Below are positions 27,188 to 36,109 of a stretch of 64,000 nucleotides of DNA, piece after piece (within the stretch, counting starts at the first letter, position 1; each line of letters opens with the position of its first letter). The notes under the pieces are model-generated. The model did not search any database. It was not told the origin of the DNA and was given only the letters and a program-made list of their open reading frames with translations. Made by a program: the position numbers and the translations under genes. The stretch is from contig NZ_JAKGUE010000011.1 in the NCBI RefSeq assembly GCF_021568795.1, positions 1 to 64,000 on the forward strand, in the 5' to 3' direction. This DNA comes from Dethiosulfovibrio faecalis (GTDB lineage: Bacteria; Synergistota; Synergistia; Synergistales; Dethiosulfovibrionaceae).

Positions 27188-28927
27188 ATGGCAGTTACCA
27201 TAACCATGCCCAAATTGGGGCTGACCATGACGGAGGGAACCGTCTCAAGCTGGTCTAAAAAGGCCGGTGATCCGGTATCAGAGGGGGACGTGCTCTTCGT
27301 GGTCTCCACCGACAAGCTCACCTACGAGGTAAAGGCCGAATGCGACGGAATCCTGGCCTCGGTGCTCGTAGCCGAGGGAGACGACGCTCCAGTGGCAGCT
27401 CCTGTGGCGGTAATAGCCGAGCCCGGAGAGGACCCCGCGTCCTTGGCCGAGAGCGCGCCCGCCCCTGCCCCATCGAAAACGGCCGATAAGGATAAACCTA
27501 TCGAGACGACCTCTCCTGCTGCATCCTCAATCCAAGAGAGCGATAGAGGCGGCAAAAAGGTCGTGGTGATAGGAGGAGGCCCGGGAGGCTACGTCTGCGC
27601 GATAAAGCTGGCTCAGCTGGGCGCTTCCGTAACGGTGGTGGAGAAAGAACGGATGGGAGGAACCTGTCTCAACTGGGGCTGTATCCCCACCAAGGTCCTG
27701 GTCCACACGGCCGAACTGTATCACGAGACGATAAACGGCTCCGACCTCGGTCTGATCGTAAAGGACGCTTCCGTGGACTGGGCGGCCCTCATGACCAGAA
27801 AGACCGGCGTGGTGGACCAGCTGGTCGGCGGAGTGGAAGGTCTGATGGTCGCCAACGGAATAGACGTGGTCTACGGCGAGGCGTCCTTCGTCTCCGCCGG
27901 ATCCCTCAAGATAGGAAACGACACTCTGGAGTTCGACGCCGCGGTTGTCGCCACCGGATCGGAAACGGTTACACCTCCCATTCCGGGGGTTGACCTGCCG
28001 GGCATAGTCACCAGCAAGGAGGCCCTCTCCTTCGATTCCGTGCCGAAGTCAATGACGGTGGTCGGAGGAGGAGTCATAGGGATGGAGTTCGCCTGCGTCT
28101 ACGCCACGCTGGGGACGAAGGTGACGGTGGTCGAGATGCTCGACACTGTCCTTCCCCCTATAGACAGGGAGATCTCCGCCATAGCCAGAGCCAGCATGGA
28201 GGCCCTCGGGGTGAAGTTTCACACGTCCTCGAAGGTAACGGGATTCACCGACAAGGGCGGCAAGATCGCCACCTCGGTTGAGACGCCGGATGGCCCCATC
28301 TCCGTGGAGTCGGAGAAGGTACTGATGTCGGTGGGCAGAAAGGCAAGCACCGCATCTCTCAATCTCGAAAACGCAGGGATCCGCCACGACAGGGGCAAAA
28401 TAACGGTGGACCGCTTCATGGCGACCTCCGTTCCGGGAATCTACGCCATAGGGGACTGCTGCAGCCCCATACAGCTGGCCCACGTGGCCTCCGCCGAGGG
28501 AGAAATCGCGGCGGAGAACGTCATGGGAGAAAGCAAGGCCATGGACTACAAAACCGTTCCCAGCTGCGTCTACACCATGCCGGAACTGGCCTCGGTCGGA
28601 CTAACCGAGGAGGAAGCGGTAAAGAGAGCCCATTCGATAAAAATCGGCCGATTCCCCCTGTCCGCCAACGGAAAGAGCCTGATAATGAAGGGCTACGACG
28701 GACTGATAAAGTTCGTCGTGGACGACAGATACGACGAGATCCTGGGGGTACACATCATAGGTCCCAGGGCGACGGACCTCATCGTCGAAGGAGCCTTGGC
28801 ACTTCGACTGGAGGCGACGGTGGACGAAGTGGTGACCACAATCCATGCTCACCCGACCGTTGGAGAGGCTTTGGCCGAGGCGGCTCTGGCCGTGAACGGC
28901 AAAGCCATCCATATGCCGCCGAGCTAA
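27188..28927 (+). CDS. lpdA: Dihydrolipoyl dehydrogenase (E3) with N-terminal lipoyl domain
   Basis: 579 aa, about 110 longer than a plain E3. Residues 1-78 form a lipoyl domain almost the same as that of the preceding E2 (TMPKLGLTMTEGTVS and STDKLTYEV). After a linker follow the FAD motif VVIGGGPGGYVCA, the redox disulfide GGTCLNWGCIPTK, the NAD fold GGGVIGMEF, and the C-terminal dimerisation domain with HAHPTVGEA (catalytic His-Glu). E3 proteins with a lipoyl domain are known in some acetoin and pyruvate complexes. Last gene before a strong terminator. Confidence 0.95.
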   Translation: MAVTITMPKLGLTMTEGTVSSWSKKAGDPVSEGDVLFVVSTDKLTYEVKAECDGILASVLVAEGDDAPVAAPVAVIAEPGEDPASLAESAPAPAPSKTADKDKPIETTSPAASSIQESDRGGKKVVVIGGGPGGYVCAIKLAQLGASVTVVEKERMGGTCLNWGCIPTKVLVHTAELYHETINGSDLGLIVKDASVDWAALMTRKTGVVDQLVGGVEGLMVANGIDVVYGEASFVSAGSLKIGNDTLEFDAAVVATGSETVTPPIPGVDLPGIVTSKEALSFDSVPKSMTVVGGGVIGMEFACVYATLGTKVTVVEMLDTVLPPIDREISAIARASMEALGVKFHTSSKVTGFTDKGGKIATSVETPDGPISVESEKVLMSVGRKASTASLNLENAGIRHDRGKITVDRFMATSVPGIYAIGDCCSPIQLAHVASAEGEIAAENVMGESKAMDYKTVPSCVYTMPELASVGLTEEEAVKRAHSIKIGRFPLSANGKSLIMKGYDGLIKFVVDDRYDEILGVHIIGPRATDLIVEGALALRLEATVDEVVTTIHAHPTVGEALAEAALAVNGKAIHMPPS

Positions 28928-28970
28928 TAGAGGCAGAACCGGGAACCCCGTTCCCGTCTTCCCCGAACGA

Positions 28971-29006
28971 AGAGGAGGGAGCCAGTGCTGGCTCCCTCCT
29001 CTTTTT
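28971..29006 (+). terminator. Terminator of the 2-oxoacid dehydrogenase/TRAP operon
   Basis: A 15-bp perfect stem (28971-28985 with 28988-29002, very small loop) followed by a T run to 29006. It lies 43 nt after the E3 stop codon. Confidence 0.9.
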
Positions 29007-29010
29007 GTGC

Positions 29011-30996
29011 TCATATCGCCTTGGTGACATGGGACTGGAAGACCCTGAAGGAATCGTACCCCTTGCCGTCCTTGGTGAAAAGGTAGACCGTGGCGGTCCT
29101 GTCCGAACCGGTATCGTTCTCCTCCACCGTCACGATTAGGTCCTTAACATCGTCCTTGGTTCCGGAGACCATGTTCAGCCTGCACCAGCCGCTGTCGCTG
29201 TAGGCACCCCAGTCCCGGCAGGACCCCATATCCACCGGGGTGAACTGGGCCTCCCTGCCCAGCTTCACGTCGTTGGCGGCTATCAGGGGCGGATAGCTGG
29301 GAAAGGTCACGGTTATCTCAGGAGACCCGCCGAGATGGTCGTAATGGCTCACGTCGTATATCCTTATACCCCAGGCGTAAGCCGCTCCGGAGCTGGATCC
29401 CGACTGCCATTCGAAACGGCACTTGAAACCCTTGACCTCGTCCCTGGCCTCTTTGGGGATCTTCCATATCCATTGATTGACCGGCTGAAAGTTGCTCCTG
29501 GAAGAAAGAGGCGCGTCGTTCAGATCGGGAAAATCCCATATGGAGAACGAGGCAGCCTTCGAGGTCGGTCTGGAGAAGGTGTAGGTCCAGGAGGTCCTCT
29601 GCTTGGCCTCCACCGCCTCGGAGTCGTTCTTTATCTGGCACTCGGAGATGGAGAAACTCTCCGAGGAGGAATAGCTTACCCCGAAACCGATGCTTCCGGA
29701 AGGACCGGCTCCATCGAAACCGACGTTGCCGCTGAAGCTCCTGGAGACACTGCTCTCCACCGTCTTGGAGCCTACGGTGCTCTCCGGAGAGCTCTTGCCC
29801 TCCACCACGGGACGAACGTCCTCGGAGCCGTTCTCCTTAACAGGCCAGTTGGTGAAGCCGTACTTCGTGACGTAGAAATAGCAGCTGGAGAAGTCGTTCC
29901 CCTTTCCCGACTCGTTGTGATATTCCTTCGACGGATTGAGCTTGGCGCTCTGCTTTATGAAGAACCAGTCCGAGTCCTCTCCGTCCGCGGCGTTGTAGCT
30001 GTGGCAGGCGTAGATGTCATGGATTATCCTGTAGGAAAATCCCCACGTGGTGAGGTCGTTCTGGACCGAATAGACCTGGGAGACCTTCGTCAGATCCGTG
30101 CCGGAACCGGATCGATCGAGCGATGACTGCAACTCGTTCCGAGACATCTCGGCTTCCCGTGCCTGTTCCGACGAGCCCTCAATCCAATCCCGAACCCTTT
30201 CGGCGGCAGCGAGCTCCATCTCCCGCTCCGTCTCCTCCGTCGTGCCGGCAAAGGAGAACTCGGTTCCCATAAGGGCAGGAAGAACGAGCTCGTCCTCCGA
30301 GACCTCGGGTAGCCCGTCGACCGAGACGAGATAATAGGCCTTTTCGTCGAAATCGAAACGGACGGAGAAGTTCACGTCGCCTCTGACCACGGAGAAGGAC
30401 CTGTCCCCGTCGTTAAGGGTAACGTCCTGGCTCATGAAGAGATAGGAGTCTCCGCTGGAGACCATGAACTCGGCCGAGAGATCGTTCGACACCGTCGGGG
30501 CCATCTCGTCGTCGTTAAGGACGACGTAGGCGAAGACGTCGTCGCTCAGCATCTTCAGCCCGTAGAACTCCACGTAGGTCATGCCGACCGGCATCTCGTA
30601 ACCCAGCTCGAATCTGGCGTCCTCTCCGTCCTCCGGGGAGAGAAGCCTGTCTATGAAGAAGTCCACCTCGTCCTGGGTCCCGTGTTCTATGGCTACGGGC
30701 CACCCGTTAGAGAGGGCCTCCCTCATGGCGGAGATGCTACCCTCGTCGTACCAGGAGTGGAGCCCCTCGGGATCGGAGACTATTATGGCTCCGTTCACCG
30801 GGCCTCCGACATAGGGAATCGTCTCGCAGACCGAGGCGAGCTCCTCCGCCATGTCGCCGTGAAGCTGACCTATGACGTATACCCCGCCTGAGACGCCTCC
30901 GGAGCCTCCTCCGGAACCGCACCCGCCCAGAAAAAGAGCCGATACCGACAACAGGAGCCACAACCCGAAAGCCCTCGCCGATCCTCTCATAGCCAC
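29011..30996 (-). CDS. Large lipoprotein with leukocidin-like segment and BACON-like C-terminus
   Basis: 661 aa. A lipoprotein signal peptide ends in the lipobox LGGC (Cys26), followed by a Gly/Ser tether. Residues 30-270 form an unassigned region. The central part (about 300-555) has aromatic-rich strands and a Gly/Ser stretch of alternating polarity (SFSGNVGF ... SGSIGFGVSYSSSESFS) that resembles the membrane-inserting stem of leukocidin/hemolysin-type beta-pore toxins. The last ~95 residues (SGWCRLNM to SFRVFQSH, with DRTATVYL) resemble a BACON carbohydrate/adhesion domain. Both domain calls are pattern-based. It lies upstream of nothing obvious but next to a lysozyme-inhibitor gene. Confidence 0.55.
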   Translation of the reverse strand: MAMRGSARAFGLWLLLSVSALFLGGCGSGGGSGGVSGGVYVIGQLHGDMAEELASVCETIPYVGGPVNGAIIVSDPEGLHSWYDEGSISAMREALSNGWPVAIEHGTQDEVDFFIDRLLSPEDGEDARFELGYEMPVGMTYVEFYGLKMLSDDVFAYVVLNDDEMAPTVSNDLSAEFMVSSGDSYLFMSQDVTLNDGDRSFSVVRGDVNFSVRFDFDEKAYYLVSVDGLPEVSEDELVLPALMGTEFSFAGTTEETEREMELAAAERVRDWIEGSSEQAREAEMSRNELQSSLDRSGSGTDLTKVSQVYSVQNDLTTWGFSYRIIHDIYACHSYNAADGEDSDWFFIKQSAKLNPSKEYHNESGKGNDFSSCYFYVTKYGFTNWPVKENGSEDVRPVVEGKSSPESTVGSKTVESSVSRSFSGNVGFDGAGPSGSIGFGVSYSSSESFSISECQIKNDSEAVEAKQRTSWTYTFSRPTSKAASFSIWDFPDLNDAPLSSRSNFQPVNQWIWKIPKEARDEVKGFKCRFEWQSGSSSGAAYAWGIRIYDVSHYDHLGGSPEITVTFPSYPPLIAANDVKLGREAQFTPVDMGSCRDWGAYSDSGWCRLNMVSGTKDDVKDLIVTVEENDTGSDRTATVYLFTKDGKGYDSFRVFQSHVTKAI

Positions 30997-31037
30997 ACAC
31001 CTCTATTCTATTTTCTGTTTTTATCGCCGACGGTGAA

Positions 31038-31409
31038 TCAATCTCCGACCCGACAGTCGCCGTAGAGAGACCTCCACTCTCCCTGGTCGTCGCGCTTCTC
31101 CACGTAGGCCTCGTCTCCCTTTATCCACCAGCTGAGCTCGAAGTCGTCGGTGTACCGAGCTCCCGAAGCGGACATGACCTGAGGCAGCGTGTATTCCTTG
31201 CCGTCGGGAAAGAGTACCTTGACGAAGTGGAGGCTATCGTCGGACAGGGAATAGTAGCGAGCAACCAGACGATCCCCGTTGTCGCAGGAGTAGATAACCG
31301 GATCCCCTCCCGTCACAGAAAGGCCCTGCTCCTCAGCGAAGGACGCCGCCCCAAGGACAATCAGGGCCCAAAGCACCGTGAGAATAAAACCCAAATTTTT
31401 AACGTTCAT
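31038..31409 (-). CDS. MliC-family lysozyme inhibitor (secreted)
   Basis: 123 aa. A signal peptide (hydrophobic 7-23, cleavage after SFA) precedes a small beta-barrel with the MliC/PliC marks: YSCDNGD near residue 40, the SASGARY loop (80-86) that enters the lysozyme active site, WWIKGDEAYVE near 94, and a closing Cys in YGDCRVGD. No lipobox, so it is periplasmic (PliC-like) rather than membrane-bound. MliC proteins protect peptidoglycan from host c-type lysozyme, which would suit life in contact with an animal host. It lies 41 bp upstream of the lipoprotein gene on the same strand. Confidence 0.8.
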   Translation of the reverse strand: MNVKNLGFILTVLWALIVLGAASFAEEQGLSVTGGDPVIYSCDNGDRLVARYYSLSDDSLHFVKVLFPDGKEYTLPQVMSASGARYTDDFELSWWIKGDEAYVEKRDDQGEWRSLYGDCRVGD

Positions 31410-31424
31410 AGGGTAATCACCTCT

Positions 31425-31958
31425 CTAGTTAGGTTCAAAATCCGACCTGGTGATCTCCATGTAGACCTTATCGTGTCTCTTGCCTTCCCGGAGGACCGCT
31501 TCCCTTCTGACGCCGAAGGTACTGAAACCGATCCTCTCGTAGCACCTGATGGCCCTGTCGTTGTAGGCCACCACCTGGAGCATCACGTTGTGAAGGTTCA
31601 GGACGTCGAAGCCGTATCTCACAAGCAGAGAGAGGGCCTCCCCTCCGTATCCCTTGCCCCAGTAGTCTTTGTCGCCTATGAATATGCCGACCTCGGCTGT
31701 CTGGTTCAGATGGTTCAGGTTCATGAAGCCGCAGATTCCCAGAAGGGCGTCTGTCTCCAGATCGACGATACAGTAGTTATGCTCCCGAGAGAGCTTATCC
31801 AAGGCCTCCCTCTCGGCCTGAAGGGGGTAGCACGACGGCGCCTCGGTCAGATATCTGGTGACGTCGTAGTCGTTGATCCATCGGGTGAACACCGGAGCGT
31901 CGTCCGGGTCCACCGGCGAAAGGTAGCACATCTCCCCAATCATCTTCTTGAAATACAA
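31425..31958 (-). CDS. GNAT-family N-acetyltransferase (RimJ/RimL-like)
   Basis: 177 aa. The acetyl-CoA loop DYWGKGYGGEALSLLVRYGF (about residues 96-115) and the next strand NLHNVMLQVVAYNDRAIRCYERIGF are typical of GNAT enzymes of the RimJ/RimL and spermidine N-acetyltransferase type. Substrate unknown. It precedes the MliC gene by 15 bp on the same strand. Confidence 0.85.
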   Translation of the reverse strand: MYFKKMIGEMCYLSPVDPDDAPVFTRWINDYDVTRYLTEAPSCYPLQAEREALDKLSREHNYCIVDLETDALLGICGFMNLNHLNQTAEVGIFIGDKDYWGKGYGGEALSLLVRYGFDVLNLHNVMLQVVAYNDRAIRCYERIGFSTFGVRREAVLREGKRHDKVYMEITRSDFEPN

Positions 31959-32004
31959 GAGATATCACTCCACTCGTATCTTACGTCTTTCATGGTCCAC
32001 AGTT

Positions 32005-32706
32005 TTAACGACATCGCTTCAGAGCCTCCACAGACGGAGACGCCAGGACCTTGACGTTCCTGGTGATCTTCTCCGGAGGCCAGTCCCACCACTTCAGCTT
32101 CAGCAGCATCTGCACGGTCGAGTCGTCGAAACGCTTTTTTATCTCCGACGCAGGGTTTCCACCTACCACCGTATAAGGGGGAACGTCTTTTGTGACCACC
32201 GCCCCGGCACCTATAACCGCTCCGTCTCCTATGGTTACGCCGCCCAGTATCGTGGCCCTGAAACCTATCCACACGTCGTTGCCCACGACGATGTCGCCTC
32301 TGAGGACCGGCTCGAAAGGGGCTGGCTCCCAGCCGCTGCCCATGAGGCCGAAGGGGTAGGTGCTTACGTTGTCTATGGGATGGTTTCCACCGCTCATGAC
32401 GAACACCGCCTCGGCCCCGATGGAGCAGAATTTGCCGATGATCAGCTTTTCCTGGACCGAGTGGATTACGTTTTTCTCGAACTCCAGCGGCCTGTCCCCT
32501 CGGATGTCGTCGTAGTAGGTGTAGTCTCCCACTATTATGTTGGGGCTTTTGACCACGTTTTTGAGGAACACCAACTGGGAATACCTCTTTCTGGGGTGGA
32601 CTTTATCGGGATCGGGTCCCTTCATCACAGGAACGTGAGTCCGATGGATCTTTCTGCTCCTGTGCTTCCGGGCCTTCTCGATCATAGCCTCTCGCTCGTC
32701 CGTCAT
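32005..32706 (-). CDS. Vat/CatB-type xenobiotic O-acetyltransferase (hexapeptide repeat)
   Basis: 233 aa. The N-terminal part includes [12 protein letters not shown] and [10 protein letters not shown], signatures of the xenobiotic acetyltransferase group (streptogramin A Vat and type B chloramphenicol CatB). A left-handed beta-helix built of repeats such as [10 protein letters not shown] and [19 protein letters not shown] follows, and the catalytic His is in GGNHP near residue 108. Homologues include resistance enzymes, but many chromosomal members have unknown substrates, so drug resistance is not shown. Confidence 0.8.
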   Translation of the reverse strand: MTDEREAMIEKARKHRSRKIHRTHVPVMKGPDPDKVHPRKRYSQLVFLKNVVKSPNIIVGDYTYYDDIRGDRPLEFEKNVIHSVQEKLIIGKFCSIGAEAVFVMSGGNHPIDNVSTYPFGLMGSGWEPAPFEPVLRGDIVVGNDVWIGFRATILGGVTIGDGAVIGAGAVVTKDVPPYTVVGGNPASEIKKRFDDSTVQMLLKLKWWDWPPEKITRNVKVLASPSVEALKRCR

Positions 32707-32721
32707 GCCAGATCGTCACCG

Positions 32722-33522
32722 TCATATAGAGAGAAACTGAATAACGACGCTGGCGAAATCTTTTGGAGCCTCGTACATAAGTCTGTGAGTTCCTCCCTTG
32801 AACCTAACCAGCCACGATCCCGGCACCACCGACGCCAGTTTAAGCGAGCTATCGGCTCCCACAACCGTGTCGTCGGTTCCCACCAGAAACATCACGGGCA
32901 TGGAGAGATTCGACAGCCTGTCCAAAGGACTCTTCCACGTCTTGGCAGCCTCCAGCTGCCTCTTCACCACCGGAGACAGGCTTTCCGACATCTTCTCGGA
33001 TTTTCTCGAGAGAGAATCGGCCACGGAGGAGCCGTCCACCGAGGTGGCGTGTATTATGGCCTTCTCGAATCGTTCCGGAGCGCTCAGGAGAAGCTGCTGA
33101 GTCGTTACGCTGGACTGGGAGTATCCTAGAACGTAGGTTTTGGACATTCCCAGCTCGTCCATAAGTGCCAGGACATCACGAGCGAACAAAGGATAGGAGA
33201 AATCCGTACCGTCCTCGGAGGAAAACCCCATGCCCCTGTTGTCCATAAGCACCAGCTGATAGCTGGCGGAAAGTTTTTCGACGATTTCTTCAGGCCAATC
33301 GTTCATGGTGCATCCCAAGCCGGTCAGCATCAAAAGCGGTTTTCCCGAACCGATCAGACAGTAACCTATGTCTATTCCGTCGGCGTGGACTTTATAGACG
33401 TCGTTATCTCCGAGACAGGTGCCGATCCTCTCTCCCACAGGGGAAATATCCGCCCACAGGGGGCTAGCCGCAAGCACGAAAAGGGCCAAAATGGGGAAGA
33501 GAATAAAACGGCATTTTCTCAT
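32722..33522 (-). CDS. Secreted alpha/beta hydrolase
   Basis: 266 aa from the ATG at 33522, where a signal peptide begins (cleavage after LWA) and GGAG lies 11 nt upstream; the ATG at 33531 is only 2 nt from that site. The fold has LLMLTGLGCTMNDWP, DNRGMGFSS and the nucleophile elbow GYSQSS (the usual Gly-x-Ser-x-Gly with the last Gly replaced by Ser), then GTDDTVV and the C-terminal GGTHRL with the catalytic His. Periplasmic esterase or lactonase-like; substrate unknown. Confidence 0.8.
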   Translation of the reverse strand: MRKCRFILFPILALFVLAASPLWADISPVGERIGTCLGDNDVYKVHADGIDIGYCLIGSGKPLLMLTGLGCTMNDWPEEIVEKLSASYQLVLMDNRGMGFSSEDGTDFSYPLFARDVLALMDELGMSKTYVLGYSQSSVTTQQLLLSAPERFEKAIIHATSVDGSSVADSLSRKSEKMSESLSPVVKRQLEAAKTWKSPLDRLSNLSMPVMFLVGTDDTVVGADSSLKLASVVPGSWLVRFKGGTHRLMYEAPKDFASVVIQFLSI

Positions 33523-33616
33523 GGTCGTCATCACTCCGTTCTTTAAATTGGGTAGTCGGTGAAAAGCCCCTCGAATCAAAGCATCTTCACGATCTCCATA
33601 TCATCTCCAACGACGA

Positions 33617-36052
33617 TCACTTTTTCAAGTGGAAGCTATACTCGAATCCTCTTTCGTTCAATCGCTTTAAATAGTCCATAGCCTCATGGTCGGGAAGCCC
33701 TAGATCCTGCCGAAGGACCAAATAGAGGTGGTAGAATTCCCCCTTCAGGCTGGACGCGAAAATACCGGGATCATCGGTACCCAGGCTGACCATGACAGCT
33801 GGGTCTCCGTCCAAAGATCTATTTGGAATTCCCATCCATCGAAAGACATGATGGTCCCTCATATCCCGATATTGACTTATACGAACGTTGCTCGTCGGCA
33901 GAGTCTCTATAACCAATCTCTTCCGAGATATCTCGGACAACACCGCCTGCTGATATGCCGCCAGTTCCTGAACATCCAGGAAATCGCTTCGTACCTCGAC
34001 GTAATCCTTCCAGGCACGCTCGAGAAGCTCCTCATCCCGCCACCACCGGTTTAAAGGCTCCAGACGGATGTTTCCCTCTTTCTCTCTAATCTGCCAGACG
34101 AGCTTGGCCTCTTTCCTTATATCGTCGTCCAGAGAGACGGTCCGCCAACTCCAGCTCCTGTCAGTCACAGCAGAATATACGAATTGTGGGTCGAGATGCC
34201 GGAGCTCCATGATTCGATCCAGAGACTCCAGGGAGAGATTTTTCTGAAAAATCTCGCATCCCAAACGTAAAGCTACGGAGTCCAACCGGGAAGCCGTACC
34301 GTTGTTTTTATAACGGAAGTATCGCCATGCCGATAGCGCATCCAAAAAGGCCTCACCCTTAGGAAGAACGATCGACCCCGGCATCGTATCCAGCCATTGC
34401 CTGGGATGCATACCTAAAGCGGTACAATGTCCCAGACGGTCACAGGGCTTCAATTCCAAGAAGCGAAGTCCGTCGTCTATCTGACGAATACCTCCTGCCA
34501 GATGAATAAAATCCTCCCCCACGTGGTATGTAACCTGCTCTAAGCCGAACCTGCGGCAGAGACGGAAAACGGAGGCGAAAACCTCCGGCGGAGCATCCAT
34601 CTCGTTAGACGCGGCGTCCACCCCGCGAATCCACCCTTTCAAATCCGGCCATTGCCTTAGGGTATCCCTCAAGACGAGCGCTCGTTCCGTCAAATCCCTA
34701 CGTAGGCTATCGAAATAATAGCCGTCTTTTTGCGGAACCCATCGTTTTTTTATAAAATGGGCCACCAGACTCAAACTCAAACAACCCGTCGACTTCTTTT
34801 CGAGATCCGAGACCTCCCTCAACAACCCGGACAACGACTGCGCCTTCGACCGAGAAGGAGCGGCTTCGACATCGGAGTGATCCGACATATAATCGGCGTA
34901 TCCGTTAAAAATAGCCAGAAGCAACCGCTCGTTCTTATATCGGCTTACCTTCGGAGAAAAGCGACCTTCCAGAAGATCTATCTCGCTTTTACGACCTGCC
35001 ACTCCATGAAACTGTCTAAAACGACGACAGAACTGAGTCTCCTCAGGCTCCCTCAACTCCTGCAACGTCACCTTTTGGAACTCGTCGAATCCGAAAAGAT
35101 CCTCTCTTTGAACCAACAGCTGAAGAAACTGCCCCTTTAATAGAAGGTAAAGATGAAAAGCCCTGTCGGCATAGATCTGAGGCTCTTTACGAAGACGATT
35201 CAAGGCATCGATCTGCCATTTTTCCTCGAAAAGGACCGTACTGGAGAAGGTATAAGGCAGTGGCTCCTTCACAGACAAAAAGAACGGACTTGGGTAATTT
35301 TTCCCCTCCTCGCATCTTCTGGAGAAAGCGATCAAAAAAGCCCGCAACTGCCGTGCAAGTCGACATCGACGAAGCAGGATCTCTGGAGAGAGGGTCTCGT
35401 CCACGGAAAAGCATAATTCCCGAACCTTCTCCTCGCCTCTGTAGGAGTTGAAAAAATCCATGAGTTCCCTGCCGGGATCGACCATCGCCCTCAACCAGAT
35501 CAATTCCGCCGGGGTGGAACCGTTTAGATGCAGGTGAGTCTCGTTCAGGCCGTTTCGAGACACATATGACTCCACGGTAGGATCGTAGGGAGTCGGATAG
35601 GAAAAGAGATCCTCTCCACCTTCCAGATCTTTTCCATGAAATCCCAGCAGACCTAAAAAGGCACACTTCACAGGTAACCATGAAATTCTGGAAAGCACCG
35701 ACTGCCAAAGAGAGAAAAGATCCCATTTGACCCATATCCTACTATTCTTATACTCTAGAAAATAGTACGCTAGAGAGTCTAAAGCGGGAACCACCCATTG
35801 AGGCGGGCTCTTACACCTACGCTTATTGACGTCAAAATTATCGTAGATTTTATCCTGAGACCCTAGGAAGCCCTCCCAACGCTGGCGAAACACGTGGTCC
35901 GGCATCGAGTAATGAAAGCCTCGAAAAGCATGAAAGACCTTCTCCCTACAGACATCAGCATCCAAAGGCTTGATGAACGGCTCAGCCTTGAGATAATTCA
36001 AAAGGATAGGGTTTGATATAATTAGAGGTTCTATACGTGTGTTATCTTTCAT
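33617..36052 (-). CDS. rdrB: RdrB-like adenosine deaminase of a RADAR anti-phage system
   Basis: 811 aa, about twice a normal adenosine deaminase. All ADA active-site blocks are present but widely spaced: zinc ligands in HLHLNGS (173-179), HVGED (510-514, for HAGE), DRLGH (538-542), ETLPTSN (716-722) and GTDDPGIF (758-765, zinc Asp). The long insertions match RdrB, the deaminase half of RADAR, which with the ATPase RdrA edits or depletes adenosine during phage infection (known from enterobacterial systems). Last gene of a three-gene operon, 57 bp after the middle gene. Assignment by pattern and context. Confidence 0.85.
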   Translation of the reverse strand: MKDNTRIEPLIISNPILLNYLKAEPFIKPLDADVCREKVFHAFRGFHYSMPDHVFRQRWEGFLGSQDKIYDNFDVNKRRCKSPPQWVVPALDSLAYYFLEYKNSRIWVKWDLFSLWQSVLSRISWLPVKCAFLGLLGFHGKDLEGGEDLFSYPTPYDPTVESYVSRNGLNETHLHLNGSTPAELIWLRAMVDPGRELMDFFNSYRGEEKVRELCFSVDETLSPEILLRRCRLARQLRAFLIAFSRRCEEGKNYPSPFFLSVKEPLPYTFSSTVLFEEKWQIDALNRLRKEPQIYADRAFHLYLLLKGQFLQLLVQREDLFGFDEFQKVTLQELREPEETQFCRRFRQFHGVAGRKSEIDLLEGRFSPKVSRYKNERLLLAIFNGYADYMSDHSDVEAAPSRSKAQSLSGLLREVSDLEKKSTGCLSLSLVAHFIKKRWVPQKDGYYFDSLRRDLTERALVLRDTLRQWPDLKGWIRGVDAASNEMDAPPEVFASVFRLCRRFGLEQVTYHVGEDFIHLAGGIRQIDDGLRFLELKPCDRLGHCTALGMHPRQWLDTMPGSIVLPKGEAFLDALSAWRYFRYKNNGTASRLDSVALRLGCEIFQKNLSLESLDRIMELRHLDPQFVYSAVTDRSWSWRTVSLDDDIRKEAKLVWQIREKEGNIRLEPLNRWWRDEELLERAWKDYVEVRSDFLDVQELAAYQQAVLSEISRKRLVIETLPTSNVRISQYRDMRDHHVFRWMGIPNRSLDGDPAVMVSLGTDDPGIFASSLKGEFYHLYLVLRQDLGLPDHEAMDYLKRLNERGFEYSFHLKK

Positions 36053-36109
36053 AATAATGAGACCGATCTATAAACAAAAAAGTTCTGGCTATTTATTAGG
36101 TTTGGATTT

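Noticed and set aside
32005-32706. Calling the Vat-like gene an antibiotic-resistance gene
   Set aside because: The family signature is clear, but many chromosomal members have unknown substrates and nothing in the neighbourhood supports resistance.
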